The notes under the pieces are model-generated. The model saw only the letters and a program-made list of their open reading frames with translations. It made no database searches and had not been told where the DNA came from. DNA of 64,000 bases. It comes from Chitinibacter tainanensis DSM 15459 (GTDB lineage Bacteria; Pseudomonadota; Gammaproteobacteria; Burkholderiales; Chitinibacteraceae). The stretch spans positions 84,572 through 148,571 of the forward strand of contig NZ_KE386952.1 in assembly GCF_000429785.1 (NCBI RefSeq). Direction: 5' to 3'. Numbering within the stretch: the stretch's first letter is position 1; the number at the start of each line of letters is the position of its first letter. This document shows positions 56,528 through 64,000 of the stretch, in pieces. The position numbers and the translations under genes are program-made.

Positions 56528-57147
56528 TGCCGTTCCGTCTCACACTCATCCGTCACGGCGAAGCCGTTGGCGCCAGCAACGCGATTTTCGGCCACAGCAA
56601 CCCGCCGCTATCGCCGCTGGGGCTTGCACAACTACAAGCGCGCTGGCGCGGGCTCACCAGCCAACCCATTGATGCCATCGCCAGCTCCACGCTCGCCCGT
56701 TGCGCGGATTTTGCCTTCGATGCCGCACAGGCGCTGGGTCTGCCTTTGCAGCTCGAAGCTGGCTTTCGCGAAATACACCTAGGGAGTATCGACGGCAAAC
56801 CCAAATCAGAATGGACTTCTGAAGACCATACCCACTGGGATAACTGGCAGCGCGATCCGGCCGAATTTCCTTTGCCGGGTGGCGAAGACTGGCTGGCGTT
56901 TCAGCGCCGCGTGTTGGGTGCGTTGAGCCAATGGGTCAGCCAAGGCGAGGCCGAACATCGCGTGATCATCGCGCATCAAGGCACCATCAAGGCGATTATG
57001 CTGTTTGCACTGGGCCTGCCGGCCAACCGCCATCAGCAGTTCTGGCTCGCACCCGGCGGCGCGGTGAGCTTGTGGTGGGATGAAGTCTATCCACCACTGC
57101 TGCTGGAATGGTCAAACACCTTGCCCGATGTGGAGCAGGCTGGATGA
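56527..57147 (+). CDS. cobC: Histidine phosphatase CobC-like (alpha-ribazole phosphatase)
   Basis: 206 aa; its ATG overlaps the cobT stop (TAATG). The phosphohistidine motif LIRHGEAV is at residues ~7-14, and the second catalytic His is in VIIAHQGTIKAIMLF near 145. Context makes dephosphorylation of alpha-ribazole-5'-phosphate the likely reaction. The stop overlaps cobS (ATGA). Confidence 0.87.
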   Translation: MPFRLTLIRHGEAVGASNAIFGHSNPPLSPLGLAQLQARWRGLTSQPIDAIASSTLARCADFAFDAAQALGLPLQLEAGFREIHLGSIDGKPKSEWTSEDHTHWDNWQRDPAEFPLPGGEDWLAFQRRVLGALSQWVSQGEAEHRVIIAHQGTIKAIMLFALGLPANRHQQFWLAPGGAVSLWWDEVYPPLLLEWSNTLPDVEQAG

Positions 57148-57896
57148 AGTTGGGATTTGATTGGCGCTATCCAGTGCTGGCCGTGCAATTTCTTACCCGC
57201 TTGCCCACGCCAACCATCCGCGACTTCGAGCCACGCCTGCTGGCCGGGGCGGTGGGCTGGTTTCCTGCGGTCGGCCTCTTACTCGGTGCCTTGCTACTGG
57301 GTTTGGCCGCGCTGCTACAGAGTGAAACACAGCTGGCCGCAGCGCTGATCCTGCTCGCGTGGGTATGGCTCACCGGTGCGCTACATCTGGATGGTTTGGC
57401 AGATATGGCCGATGGCCTCGGCGCGGCTCACCGCGATCCGGCCCGATTTCTAGCCGTGCTCAAAGACCCGCATCTGGGCAGCTTTGGCGTCGTTACGCTG
57501 ATTCTGCAGTTATTGGTCAAATGGGTTGCCCTGACTTGGCTAGTGAGCCATAGCGCACTGTGGGCGCTATTGCTGATTCCAGCCTGGGCACGCAGCGGCG
57601 TATTTACCTGGCAAACACTGCCAGCGCTGGCGCCGGGCATGGCCGAGCAATTTGCCTGGGCCCAGCGCCCATGGCTGGCCCGACTGTGGTGGCTCAGCTT
57701 ATTGGGGCTGAGCGCTTGGCTTGCACCGGCGCTCTTGCTGGCCCCGCTGCTGATCTGGCTGTATCGCTATTGGTTGCTTCAGCGTTTGGGCGGAGTCACC
57801 GGCGATTGCTTGGGGGCAGGCATCGAATTGCTGGAAACCGGCCTCTTACTGGCTTTGCCACTCTTGAGCTTGCTTGGCAAATTGGCGCTGAATTAA
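57144..57896 (+). CDS. cobS: Adenosylcobinamide-GDP ribazoletransferase
   Basis: 250-aa inner-membrane enzyme that joins adenosylcobinamide-GDP with alpha-ribazole, the last step of cobalamin assembly. Motifs are VQFLTRLPTPTIRDFEP and the metal-binding HLDGLADMADGLGAAHRDP. About six hydrophobic segments. ATG 57144 overlaps the cobC stop; earlier in-frame starts lie inside cobC. Confidence 0.92.
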   Translation: MKLGFDWRYPVLAVQFLTRLPTPTIRDFEPRLLAGAVGWFPAVGLLLGALLLGLAALLQSETQLAAALILLAWVWLTGALHLDGLADMADGLGAAHRDPARFLAVLKDPHLGSFGVVTLILQLLVKWVALTWLVSHSALWALLLIPAWARSGVFTWQTLPALAPGMAEQFAWAQRPWLARLWWLSLLGLSAWLAPALLLAPLLIWLYRYWLLQRLGGVTGDCLGAGIELLETGLLLALPLLSLLGKLALN

Positions 57897-57933
57897 GGAT
57901 AATCGGATTTTTGATTCCGCTAGGCGCCACAGC

Positions 57934-58200
57934 ATGAAGATCGTTCGGGTACTCGAAGTCTGGGAAAAAGGCATGGAAGGTGGTTTTGTCGGCCATTTAC
58001 CCTTGGCGCCGGAGCTGGATGTGGCCTTTTTGTTTCAGCTGTTTGCGGCCGAACAAGATAAGCCCGATCCAGAGATGAAGCTCTCTTATCTGCTGGATGA
58101 GTCGCGCCTAGAAGCGCTGCGCCCGTTTGTGAGCGCGGAGGTTGATTTTAGCCAGTTTGACTATATCCTCAGCGCCCACGGCGTACCGGATTACGAATAA
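57934..58200 (+). CDS. Unknown 88-aa protein after cobS
   Basis: Small acidic protein (MKIVRVLEVWEKGMEGGFVG, then SYLLDESRLEALRPF). No membrane segment or signal. It starts 37 bases after cobS and may be co-transcribed. I do not recognise a family. Confidence 0.6.
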   Translation: MKIVRVLEVWEKGMEGGFVGHLPLAPELDVAFLFQLFAAEQDKPDPEMKLSYLLDESRLEALRPFVSAEVDFSQFDYILSAHGVPDYE

Positions 58201-58206
58201 GCAGCT

Positions 58207-58255
58207 GGGTATATCCCTGTGGGCCTTACTTAACAAGACCCGCAAGGCAATACCC
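58207..58255. repeat. Dispersed 49-bp element, copy 9
   Basis: GGGTAT (58207-58212) to ATACCC (58250-58255) is 49 bp in the convergent gap between the 88-aa gene and msrB. An inner GCCTT/AAGGC pair gives a second stem inside the GGGTAT/ATACCC ends. Confidence 0.65.
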
Positions 58256-58265
58256 ATGCAGGACA

Positions 58266-58664
58266 TTATTCGTCCTGATAAAACTGTAGCGCCACCGAGT
58301 TGATACAATAGCGCTCACCCGTGGGCTCAGGGCCATCAGGAAACACATGCCCCAGATGGGCATCGCAACGCGCACAGCGTACCTCTTCACGCACCATTCC
58401 ATGGCTGGTATCCCGATGACGCTCGGTCGCGCCGGGCTCGGCTTCGGCCCAGAAGCTTGGCCAGCCACAGCCGGCATCAAACTTGGTTCCCGATTTAAAC
58501 AACAGGCTATCGCAGCAAATGCAGTGATAATCGCCCGCAGCACTCACCCGATACAGCTCGCCACTAAATGGCCGCTCGGTGCCGGCTTCGCGGGTTACAT
58601 AAAAACTCTCTGCGCTCAGTTGTGCGCGCCATTCGGCCGGGGTTTTGCGAATTTTGTCCATCAT
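58266..58664 (-). CDS. msrB: Methionine-R-sulfoxide reductase
   Basis: 132 aa, cytoplasmic. Two zinc-binding CxxC pairs are present ([11 protein letters not shown] and [11 protein letters not shown]). The substrate motif is CGWPSFW and the catalytic cysteine is in [10 protein letters not shown] near residue 122. It repairs oxidised methionine using thioredoxin. Confidence 0.94.
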   Translation of the reverse strand: MMDKIRKTPAEWRAQLSAESFYVTREAGTERPFSGELYRVSAAGDYHCICCDSLLFKSGTKFDAGCGWPSFWAEAEPGATERHRDTSHGMVREEVRCARCDAHLGHVFPDGPEPTGERYCINSVALQFYQDE

Positions 58665-58691
58665 GCGACTCCGAAAGAGGATGCGCGCAGT

Positions 58692-59750
58692 TTACCCAGC
58701 ATAGCGCTGCCGACTCAACTCCAGCCGCAAGCCCAGCTCGATATTTGTGAGTGGTTTCAGAAAGGTGCGAGTGAGTTTACGCTCGGCCTGCTTTTGAAAC
58801 AGGCTCAGTTGCTGGGCATGCGCGGCCTCAAGGTGGCGCAAAGCGCCGGCATAATCGCCCTGCTCAGCGCACAGCCCCTCTAGCAGCTGATGGGCTTCCT
58901 GCCCCATGGCAAAGCCGCGAATTTGTTCCCCCAGCTGCAAGCATAGCTCCAGCGATTGCCGGGCCGGCAACAGCCGCTGCTGACGCACATACAGCTTGCC
59001 CAGTATCAGCGCCGCATAGGCGCGGCACCACAGCCCGCCATGCTGCTGCGCCAACACCCGCGCCAGTTGCAAATGCTCATCGGCGGCGCCCAGCTCATCG
59101 TGGTCGAGGTGAATCAGCCCGGTGTAGATGTGGTATTCGGCTTGGGTTTCCAGATGCGGACGCTGACGCAAATTATCGTGCAACCGCCCGAGCAAACCGC
59201 GCATTTCCTCATACAAACTGCGCCGGTAGCAGGTGGCAATCAGGGCCAAGAGGCAATCGGCCAACAGCGAAAGGTCATCCACCTGCTCGGCCAATAGCAA
59301 CGCCCGACGCTGGTATTCGAGCGAGATATCCAGCTGCCCATACACCAGACAAACCTGCGCGATGCCCGAATAACCCCGAATAAAGGCGCGATGGTCTTCC
59401 GCCTCAATCGCCGTTTGCAGTGCCTGCAGCCAGACATCGAGCGCCCGCATGTATTCGCCCTGCAGCAACTGGCTTTGCGCTTGCCAGTGCAAGGTTTGCG
59501 CGAGCAAGCCCCAATTGCGCAGCTGCCGAGCGATCAAACCCGCCTCGCGAAAATCCCGAAAGGCCGCCGCCGGCTGTTCGCCCAGATCGATTAGATATTC
59601 GCCGCGATACAACAGAGCCAAAGCCTGGCCATAGGCAAAATTCAGCAACTGCGCCTGCCGAATCGCAGCATCCATTAGGCTGGGCTGCTTTTCCCGCAGC
59701 ATCAGTGCCTGCTGGCCTGCAAGCCAGCGTACAAATTCGTCTTGAGTCAT
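58692..59750 (-). CDS. TPR-repeat protein, operon partner of the TPR-GGDEF protein
   Basis: 352 aa made of TPR-like helical repeats (for example YHIYTGLIHLDHDELGAADE and YAALILGKLYVRQQRLLPAR) with no output domain. It ends in PLTNIELGLRLELSRQRYAG. Its ATG overlaps the stop of the upstream TPR-GGDEF gene (ATGA), so the two are coupled. It may have arisen by duplication of the TPR half of that gene and may bind the same partner. Confidence 0.72.
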   Translation of the reverse strand: MTQDEFVRWLAGQQALMLREKQPSLMDAAIRQAQLLNFAYGQALALLYRGEYLIDLGEQPAAAFRDFREAGLIARQLRNWGLLAQTLHWQAQSQLLQGEYMRALDVWLQALQTAIEAEDHRAFIRGYSGIAQVCLVYGQLDISLEYQRRALLLAEQVDDLSLLADCLLALIATCYRRSLYEEMRGLLGRLHDNLRQRPHLETQAEYHIYTGLIHLDHDELGAADEHLQLARVLAQQHGGLWCRAYAALILGKLYVRQQRLLPARQSLELCLQLGEQIRGFAMGQEAHQLLEGLCAEQGDYAGALRHLEAAHAQQLSLFQKQAERKLTRTFLKPLTNIELGLRLELSRQRYAG

Positions 59751-61363
59751 GTATACGACTCCACGCGATTACGGCCATGATGCTTGGCCTGATAGAGCGC
59801 CTGATCGGCATGCTGCTGCAAATCATCCAGCGCGACTTCATCCAAGCATTCGGCCACCCCCAGGCTACACGTGACCTTGAGCCCAGGCTGCACCTGACTC
59901 CAATCGTATTGCTGAATACGCAGCCGAATTCGCTCAGCGACTTCTACCGCAGTGGCGCCTGGCGCCCCCGGCAACAAGAGGATGAACTCCTCCCCGCCAT
60001 AGCGCGCCACTAAATCACCACCACGGCAACCGGCCAGCATAATCAAGGCACTGATTTTGAGAACTTCATCGCCGACCGCATGACCGTAGGTGTCGTTGAT
60101 TTGTTTGAAATAATCCAGATCCAGCATCAATACCGAGAGAGGGCGGCTGTCTTCCAGACAACGTTGAAACAAGGCCGGGCCTTCCTGATCCAGCAGGCGC
60201 CGATTGCCAATACCGGTGAGCGGGTCTTGCATCGAGACATGCCGCAGGGTATTGAGCAACTCGCTATCGGCGGTGGTTTGCTGGCGCAACATGACATTTT
60301 CTTGCCGGGTTTGCAGCACCATCAGCTGGGTATCAAGCTCGCGGATCCGGCGCTCGAGCGCGGTATTGAGCTTATCTTTGGCTAATTGCTGTGCATTGCG
60401 AATCGCCAATTCATGGTATTTGCGCCGGCTTTCCCAGGCCATCTTGGGGTTATCCATCCGCTGCCCCAACTCTGCTAGCAAGCCATACACGCGTAGATAC
60501 ATAGTCAGCGAGCCAAACTGATCGATTTTTCCCAGCGCGAGGTGCAGATGATGTTGCGCAGCGGCATAGTCCGCCAAGGCCAGATGCACTTCACCCAGAT
60601 TGATCAGGCTATGTGATTGGCTCCATAAATAGCTAGTTTGCTGATTAATCTGCCAGGCCTGCTGCATATAGGCGAGCGCTTCTGGCCCACGCTGCATGGC
60701 GAGCAAGGCTTGGCCACGATAGCTATACCAATCAGCGAGCCAAGCCTGATGCTGGCTTTGCCTGAGCGCGGCCTCACCCCGATAAGATAAATTGAGGACC
60801 AGCTCGTATTCATGCAGCTGATTCAAATCAGCGATGACGTGCAGGTAGCACTCGGCCAGCAATTCGGAATCATCCACTCGCTCGGCAAACTGCAAGGCCA
60901 GCTCATGCCAGCGCAGCGCTTCACCATGCTGTTGATGCGAGAAATACACATTGCCTATCCCTAGGCAGGCGGGCGAGTACAGCTCATGGGCATGCAGGTG
61001 CATCGCCTGTTGCAAACTGGCAATCCAGCTTTTAAGCGCGGGGCCATACTCGCTGGCCGAGAAATGCAGCCGCGCGCGGGCATGCTCATATTCGGCCGTG
61101 AGGCGCGGCGATTTAATCTGCCGCGAGAGCGTTTCTAGGCGCGCAATCGCGGCATGCCCCGCGGGCAAATTACCCAGCGCCCAAAAACTGCGCGCGCGCC
61201 ATAGCTGGGCCTGTGCCTCTTGCTCAACCAGCTGCTGAGCTTGCGCAAGCTGCACCACCTCATCCAGCAAAGTGATGCTGCGAGCGCAATCCGGCACATA
61301 CCAGCGCAAGGCTTCGGTCAGCAGGTGTTCCAGTTGCTCGGGCGTGACGACAGGCACACTCAT
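59747..61363 (-). CDS. Cytoplasmic TPR-GGDEF diguanylate cyclase
   Basis: 538 aa from ATG 61363; a frame beginning at 61453 would run through the terminator at 61418. TPR-type repeats fill about 1-330 (YSPACLGIGNVYFSHQQHGE, SYRGQALLAMQRGPEALAYM). A short coiled coil follows (about 330-375), then a GGDEF domain (about 375-538). The cyclase has DPLTGIGNRRLLDQEG, LMLDLDYFKQINDTYGHAVG, the RxxD inhibitory site RGGD and an intact GGEEF loop. No membrane segment, so activity is probably controlled by protein contacts through the TPRs. Confidence 0.87.
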   Translation of the reverse strand: MSVPVVTPEQLEHLLTEALRWYVPDCARSITLLDEVVQLAQAQQLVEQEAQAQLWRARSFWALGNLPAGHAAIARLETLSRQIKSPRLTAEYEHARARLHFSASEYGPALKSWIASLQQAMHLHAHELYSPACLGIGNVYFSHQQHGEALRWHELALQFAERVDDSELLAECYLHVIADLNQLHEYELVLNLSYRGEAALRQSQHQAWLADWYSYRGQALLAMQRGPEALAYMQQAWQINQQTSYLWSQSHSLINLGEVHLALADYAAAQHHLHLALGKIDQFGSLTMYLRVYGLLAELGQRMDNPKMAWESRRKYHELAIRNAQQLAKDKLNTALERRIRELDTQLMVLQTRQENVMLRQQTTADSELLNTLRHVSMQDPLTGIGNRRLLDQEGPALFQRCLEDSRPLSVLMLDLDYFKQINDTYGHAVGDEVLKISALIMLAGCRGGDLVARYGGEEFILLLPGAPGATAVEVAERIRLRIQQYDWSQVQPGLKVTCSLGVAECLDEVALDDLQQHADQALYQAKHHGRNRVESYT

Positions 61364-61417
61364 GATTAATCGCCAGAGAGACAGACTCTTAATATAGTCG
61401 GTGGCTGAATATAAAGG

Positions 61418-61444
61418 AAAAAGCCCTGCTAAGCAGGGCTTTTT
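61418..61444. terminator. Bidirectional intrinsic terminator after the ChpA-like gene
   Basis: AAAAAGCCCTGC and GCAGGGCTTTTT flank a TAA loop (61418-61444). On the minus strand it lies 30 bases past the stop of the kinase gene and separates it from the TPR-GGDEF gene. Confidence 0.92.
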
Positions 61445-61474
61445 GTTGCACATGAGTGCTTCAGCGGGAAAGTC

Positions 61475-64000
61475 CTAATGCAGATTACCGGCCTGCAAGA
61501 ACTGCCGGATCAAGCCTAGCAGTTCATCCTCTTGGTACGGTTTGCCCAGATAAGCATTCACCCCCAGATCAAAGGCATACTTCTTGTGCTTCTCGGCCGT
61601 ACGCGAAGTAATCATGATGATGGGGATTTCACGCGTGTCTTCTGCTACACGCACGTTCCGGGTCAGCTCAAAACCATCCATCCGCGGCATTTCAATATCC
61701 ACCAGCATCACTGCCGGTTTCACATCATGCAGTTGCTGCAAAGCGTCCACACCGTCTTTCGCCGTAACCACCTGGAAGCCCTCACGCGCCAACAAGCGAC
61801 CGGTAATCTTGCGCACGGTCAGTGAGTCATCCACCACCATCACCACCGGAGCGGTAGACAGCTGCTCAGGCATGCTACTACGCGCGGCCTGCGTCGGCGC
61901 GGCACTGCCCTGCTGCTGCACGATGCTCACGATTTGGCTAGATTGCTCAAGCAGTGCCAGCGGATTCATGATCAGCACGATCTCACCGGTACCCAGCACG
62001 CTAGCCCCAACTACGCCCGGAATCCGTGCCAACTGTGGCCCGATTGGCTTCACCACCACCTCTTGGTTTTTCACCAACTCGTCGATGTGCAACGCAATGC
62101 GTCCAGCCCCTGAGCGCAACAACACCACCGTTGAGTAGCGTTTCTGCTCTGGTACTGCCTGCAAATCGCCCAGCAAACGCGGCAGGTAAGCAAAGCGGTA
62201 ACGCTGCCCCAACCATTCTTGTGCTTGGTTTTTATACAGGCCAGCCAGCGCTTCTTGCTTAAGCTCTTGCACCTGCTCCACCATCACCGATGGAATCGCG
62301 ATCAGGCGCTCGCCACTTTTCACCAACAAGACTTGCGCTACCGCCAAGGTGAGCGGCAGATGAATGATAAAGGTAGTGCCTTGGCCAGCGATGGTGGTGA
62401 CATCGATTTTACCGCCGAGGTTGGACACCTCGTTTTTCACCACATCCATCCCGATCCCGCGGCCAGACAGCTGCGTCACATTCGCCGCCGTCGAGAAGCC
62501 TGGCTCGAAAATCAGTTGGCAGACATCGGCATCCGAAACATTCTGCTCCGCAGTAATCAGACCTTTATCCAGCCCTTTTTGCCGAATTCGCGCGACATCG
62601 AGGCCGCGGCCATCGTCTTTCAACTGCAGCACCAGCTCATTGCCCTCTTGGCGCACTTCTAGCTGGATTTCACCAAACTCGGGTTTACCCGCCGCCAGCC
62701 GTTGCTCGCTGGTTTCCAGGCCATGGTCAATCGCGTTACGCAGCATATGCTCAAACGGCGAAATCATTTTATCCAGTACGCCGCGGTCGATATCCACGCG
62801 GCCGCCTTTGATCTCCAGATTGACCTTCTTGCCCACCTCTTTACCGGCTTGGCGGGTCAAGCGATACAGCCGTTCGGACACGCTGGAGAACGGTACCATC
62901 CGTACCCGCATCAGACTTTGCTGCAGCTCTTTGGTCATCCGCGACTGCGCCAGCAAGGCCGCCGAAGACTCATCCAAGTTTTTCAACAGATGCTGCTGCA
63001 CCGTCGCTACGTCGTTCACCGACTCAGCCATAAAGCGAGTCAGCTCTTGCAAGCGGCTAAAGCGGTCAAATTCGAGTGGATCAAATTCACGATGCTGATC
63101 TTGTACTTCTTTTTCCCGCGCCAGCATCTGAGTTTCGGCCTGAATTTCCAGCTCGCGTAACTGCCCGCGCAGACGCGCCACGTTCTCCGTCAGATCAACC
63201 AGCGACGATTTGAGCGTCACCATTTCCGACTCAATCCGCGTCCGCGAAATCGCCACCTCACCGGCCTGATTCACCAACTGGTCAATCAGCTCCGATTTCA
63301 CCCGGATCACGGTTTTATTTTCCGGATCGGCCGCGGCCAGCAGTTTTGGCATCACTGGGGCAACCGGAGTTTCCACGGCTGCAGCCGCAGCATTAGCCGG
63401 CTTGCTCAGCTCAGCAAATAGGGCCAGCAGCGTATCGTAATCGGCTTCTAAGCGCGCCTGCAGCGTTGGATCGTTCGGCTGGCTTTCCAAGAGCCGAGAT
63501 TCCATGATGTGGGCTGCTTCACCCATCCGCATTGCACCGCTCATTCGCGCGCTACCTTTCACGGTATGCAGCGTGCGTTTTAGATTTTTCAGCAGCGGCT
63601 CGGCGTCTTCAGCGCTTGGCAGCTGGCGGATATCTTCGCCAATCTGCGGCAGCAATTCTTCCGACTCTTCAATAAAGATCGGCAGCAATTGCGGATCAAT
63701 ATCGTCATTCAGACTGGCATCCAGCTCCAGCGCTTGCGCTGGCTTCGCTTCTTCGGCGACCAACAGCTGGTTGATTGGCGAAGCCGCCATGGCCACGGCT
63801 GGCACCGCAGTGGTCAACGCATCCAGCAGTCCACTAGGGGCATCGGCTGTGAGCGCGGGCGGCAATTCAGCCGGCTCGTCTGCAGCGACAAAATCTGCCA
63901 GATCTTCGCTGCTTGCTCCATCCAGAAGCAGTAACTCGGCTTCGGCTTCGGCTTCGGCTTCGGCTTCGGCTTCGGCTTCGGCTTCGGCTTCGGCTTCGGC
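61475..64000 (-). CDS. chpA: ChpA/PilL-type CheA-REC hybrid kinase, 5' end beyond the window
   Basis: 841 codons to the right edge in one open frame; a TTG at 63865 is only an internal codon. From the edge: an (Ala-Glu)n repeat; an acidic Ala/Pro-rich linker; an Hpt domain with its His in LHTVKGSARMSGA; a dimerisation domain (LVNQAGEVAISRTRIESEMV); a CheA-type ATPase (MLRNAIDHGLETSEQR, DDGRGLDVAR, GRGIGMDVVKNEV); a CheW-like domain; and a C-terminal receiver (VMVVDDSLTVRK, Asp in VMLVDIEMPRMDG). A receiver fused after the CheW domain marks the type IV pilus kinases ChpA/PilL rather than flagellar CheA. More Hpt domains are expected upstream. Confidence 0.88.
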   Translation of the reverse strand, partial: AEAEAEAEAEAEAEAEAEAEAELLLLDGASSEDLADFVAADEPAELPPALTADAPSGLLDALTTAVPAVAMAASPINQLLVAEEAKPAQALELDASLNDDIDPQLLPIFIEESEELLPQIGEDIRQLPSAEDAEPLLKNLKRTLHTVKGSARMSGAMRMGEAAHIMESRLLESQPNDPTLQARLEADYDTLLALFAELSKPANAAAAAVETPVAPVMPKLLAAADPENKTVIRVKSELIDQLVNQAGEVAISRTRIESEMVTLKSSLVDLTENVARLRGQLRELEIQAETQMLAREKEVQDQHREFDPLEFDRFSRLQELTRFMAESVNDVATVQQHLLKNLDESSAALLAQSRMTKELQQSLMRVRMVPFSSVSERLYRLTRQAGKEVGKKVNLEIKGGRVDIDRGVLDKMISPFEHMLRNAIDHGLETSEQRLAAGKPEFGEIQLEVRQEGNELVLQLKDDGRGLDVARIRQKGLDKGLITAEQNVSDADVCQLIFEPGFSTAANVTQLSGRGIGMDVVKNEVSNLGGKIDVTTIAGQGTTFIIHLPLTLAVAQVLLVKSGERLIAIPSVMVEQVQELKQEALAGLYKNQAQEWLGQRYRFAYLPRLLGDLQAVPEQKRYSTVVLLRSGAGRIALHIDELVKNQEVVVKPIGPQLARIPGVVGASVLGTGEIVLIMNPLALLEQSSQIVSIVQQQGSAAPTQAARSSMPEQLSTAPVVMVVDDSLTVRKITGRLLAREGFQVVTAKDGVDALQQLHDVKPAVMLVDIEMPRMDGFELTRNVRVAEDTREIPIIMITSRTAEKHKKYAFDLGVNAYLGKPYQEDELLGLIRQFLQAGNLH
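63935..64000. repeat. In-frame hexanucleotide tandem repeat (TTCGGC)n encoding (Ala-Glu)n
   Basis: Ten perfect TTCGGC units (63941-64000), preceded by one variant unit CTCGGC (63935-63940), reach the window edge. On the coding strand they read GCCGAA, giving Ala-Glu repeats. The total copy number is unknown because the array continues. Confidence 0.95.

Noticed and set aside
63859..63865. TTG at 63865 as the start of the CheA-like gene
   Set aside because: The frame continues open upstream through the Ala-Glu repeat to the edge, so this is an internal codon of a longer gene.

Overview
The window is chromosomal DNA of a Gram-negative betaproteobacterium, most likely of the order Neisseriales and close to the chitin-associated genera (inferred from a mla - his - tat layout, a short HisG, a PglL-type glycan ligase after tatC, a chitin-binding protein and the codon usage; no species is claimed). 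I saw no rRNA, tRNA, insertion sequence, prophage or CRISPR array. Almost all of it is densely packed coding sequence with many 1-4 base start/stop overlaps.

Layout. 1-3366 (minus): the end of an MSHA-type pilus operon, a secretin followed by a TPR protein that runs off the left edge. 3565-11185 (plus): the mlaFEDCB-mlaA phospholipid-transport genes, a two-gene ABC exporter, a BolA-like gene, murA and small membrane proteins. 11236-22744 (plus): a histidine cluster hisG ... hisD ... hisB-hisH-hisA-x-hisF-y-hisI-hisE, broken by a potassium-channel gene plus a CoA-disulfide-reductase/rhodanese gene (between hisG and hisD) and by two to three minus-strand genes (between hisD and hisB). No hisC or hisZ is present here. 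22753-27485: HIT protein, tatABC, a PglL-like O-oligosaccharyltransferase and a pseudouridine synthase. 27587-27703: a three-hairpin candidate small RNA. 27720-33435: TlyA-like methylase, RsuA-family synthase, SirB2-like protein, a MobA-MoaC fusion, an MscS channel and a quinone-reductase-like flavoprotein.

33534-38330: a two-gene unit of a soluble mini-chemoreceptor and an ODP-like di-iron oxygen sensor, a PpiC isomerase, then a hybrid histidine kinase with a molybdopterin-fold partner. 38658-43278: dadA, a BCCT transporter and hemB. 43358-50377: accessory genes (coiled-coil membrane protein, tandem CBM5/12 chitin binder, a solute-binding protein, MEKHLA/PAS protein, and an EVE-TSUP-secreted protein-PliI-like-DMT operon). 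50374-54669: an aminotransferase/MarR pair around a perfect operator, then waaA-waaC. 54785-58664: a degenerate GGDEF protein, cobT-cobC-cobS and msrB. 58692-64000 (minus): a TPR protein, a TPR-GGDEF cyclase and a ChpA/PilL-type kinase that runs off the right edge in an (Ala-Glu)n hexanucleotide repeat.

Themes: cell-envelope upkeep (mla, murA, waa), type IV/MSHA pili with their kinase and likely glycosylation, and cyclic-di-GMP or oxygen sensing. The most unusual non-coding signal is a family of nine intergenic elements, at 11186, 14195, 15670, 27501, 29316, 31104, 38509, 49649 and 58207. Each is bounded by GGTAT and ATACC half sites exactly 49 bp apart, often joined to a 16-bp ATACC-N6-GGTAT palindrome, which gives a 53-bp phase. 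They lie in convergent, divergent and co-directional gaps alike.
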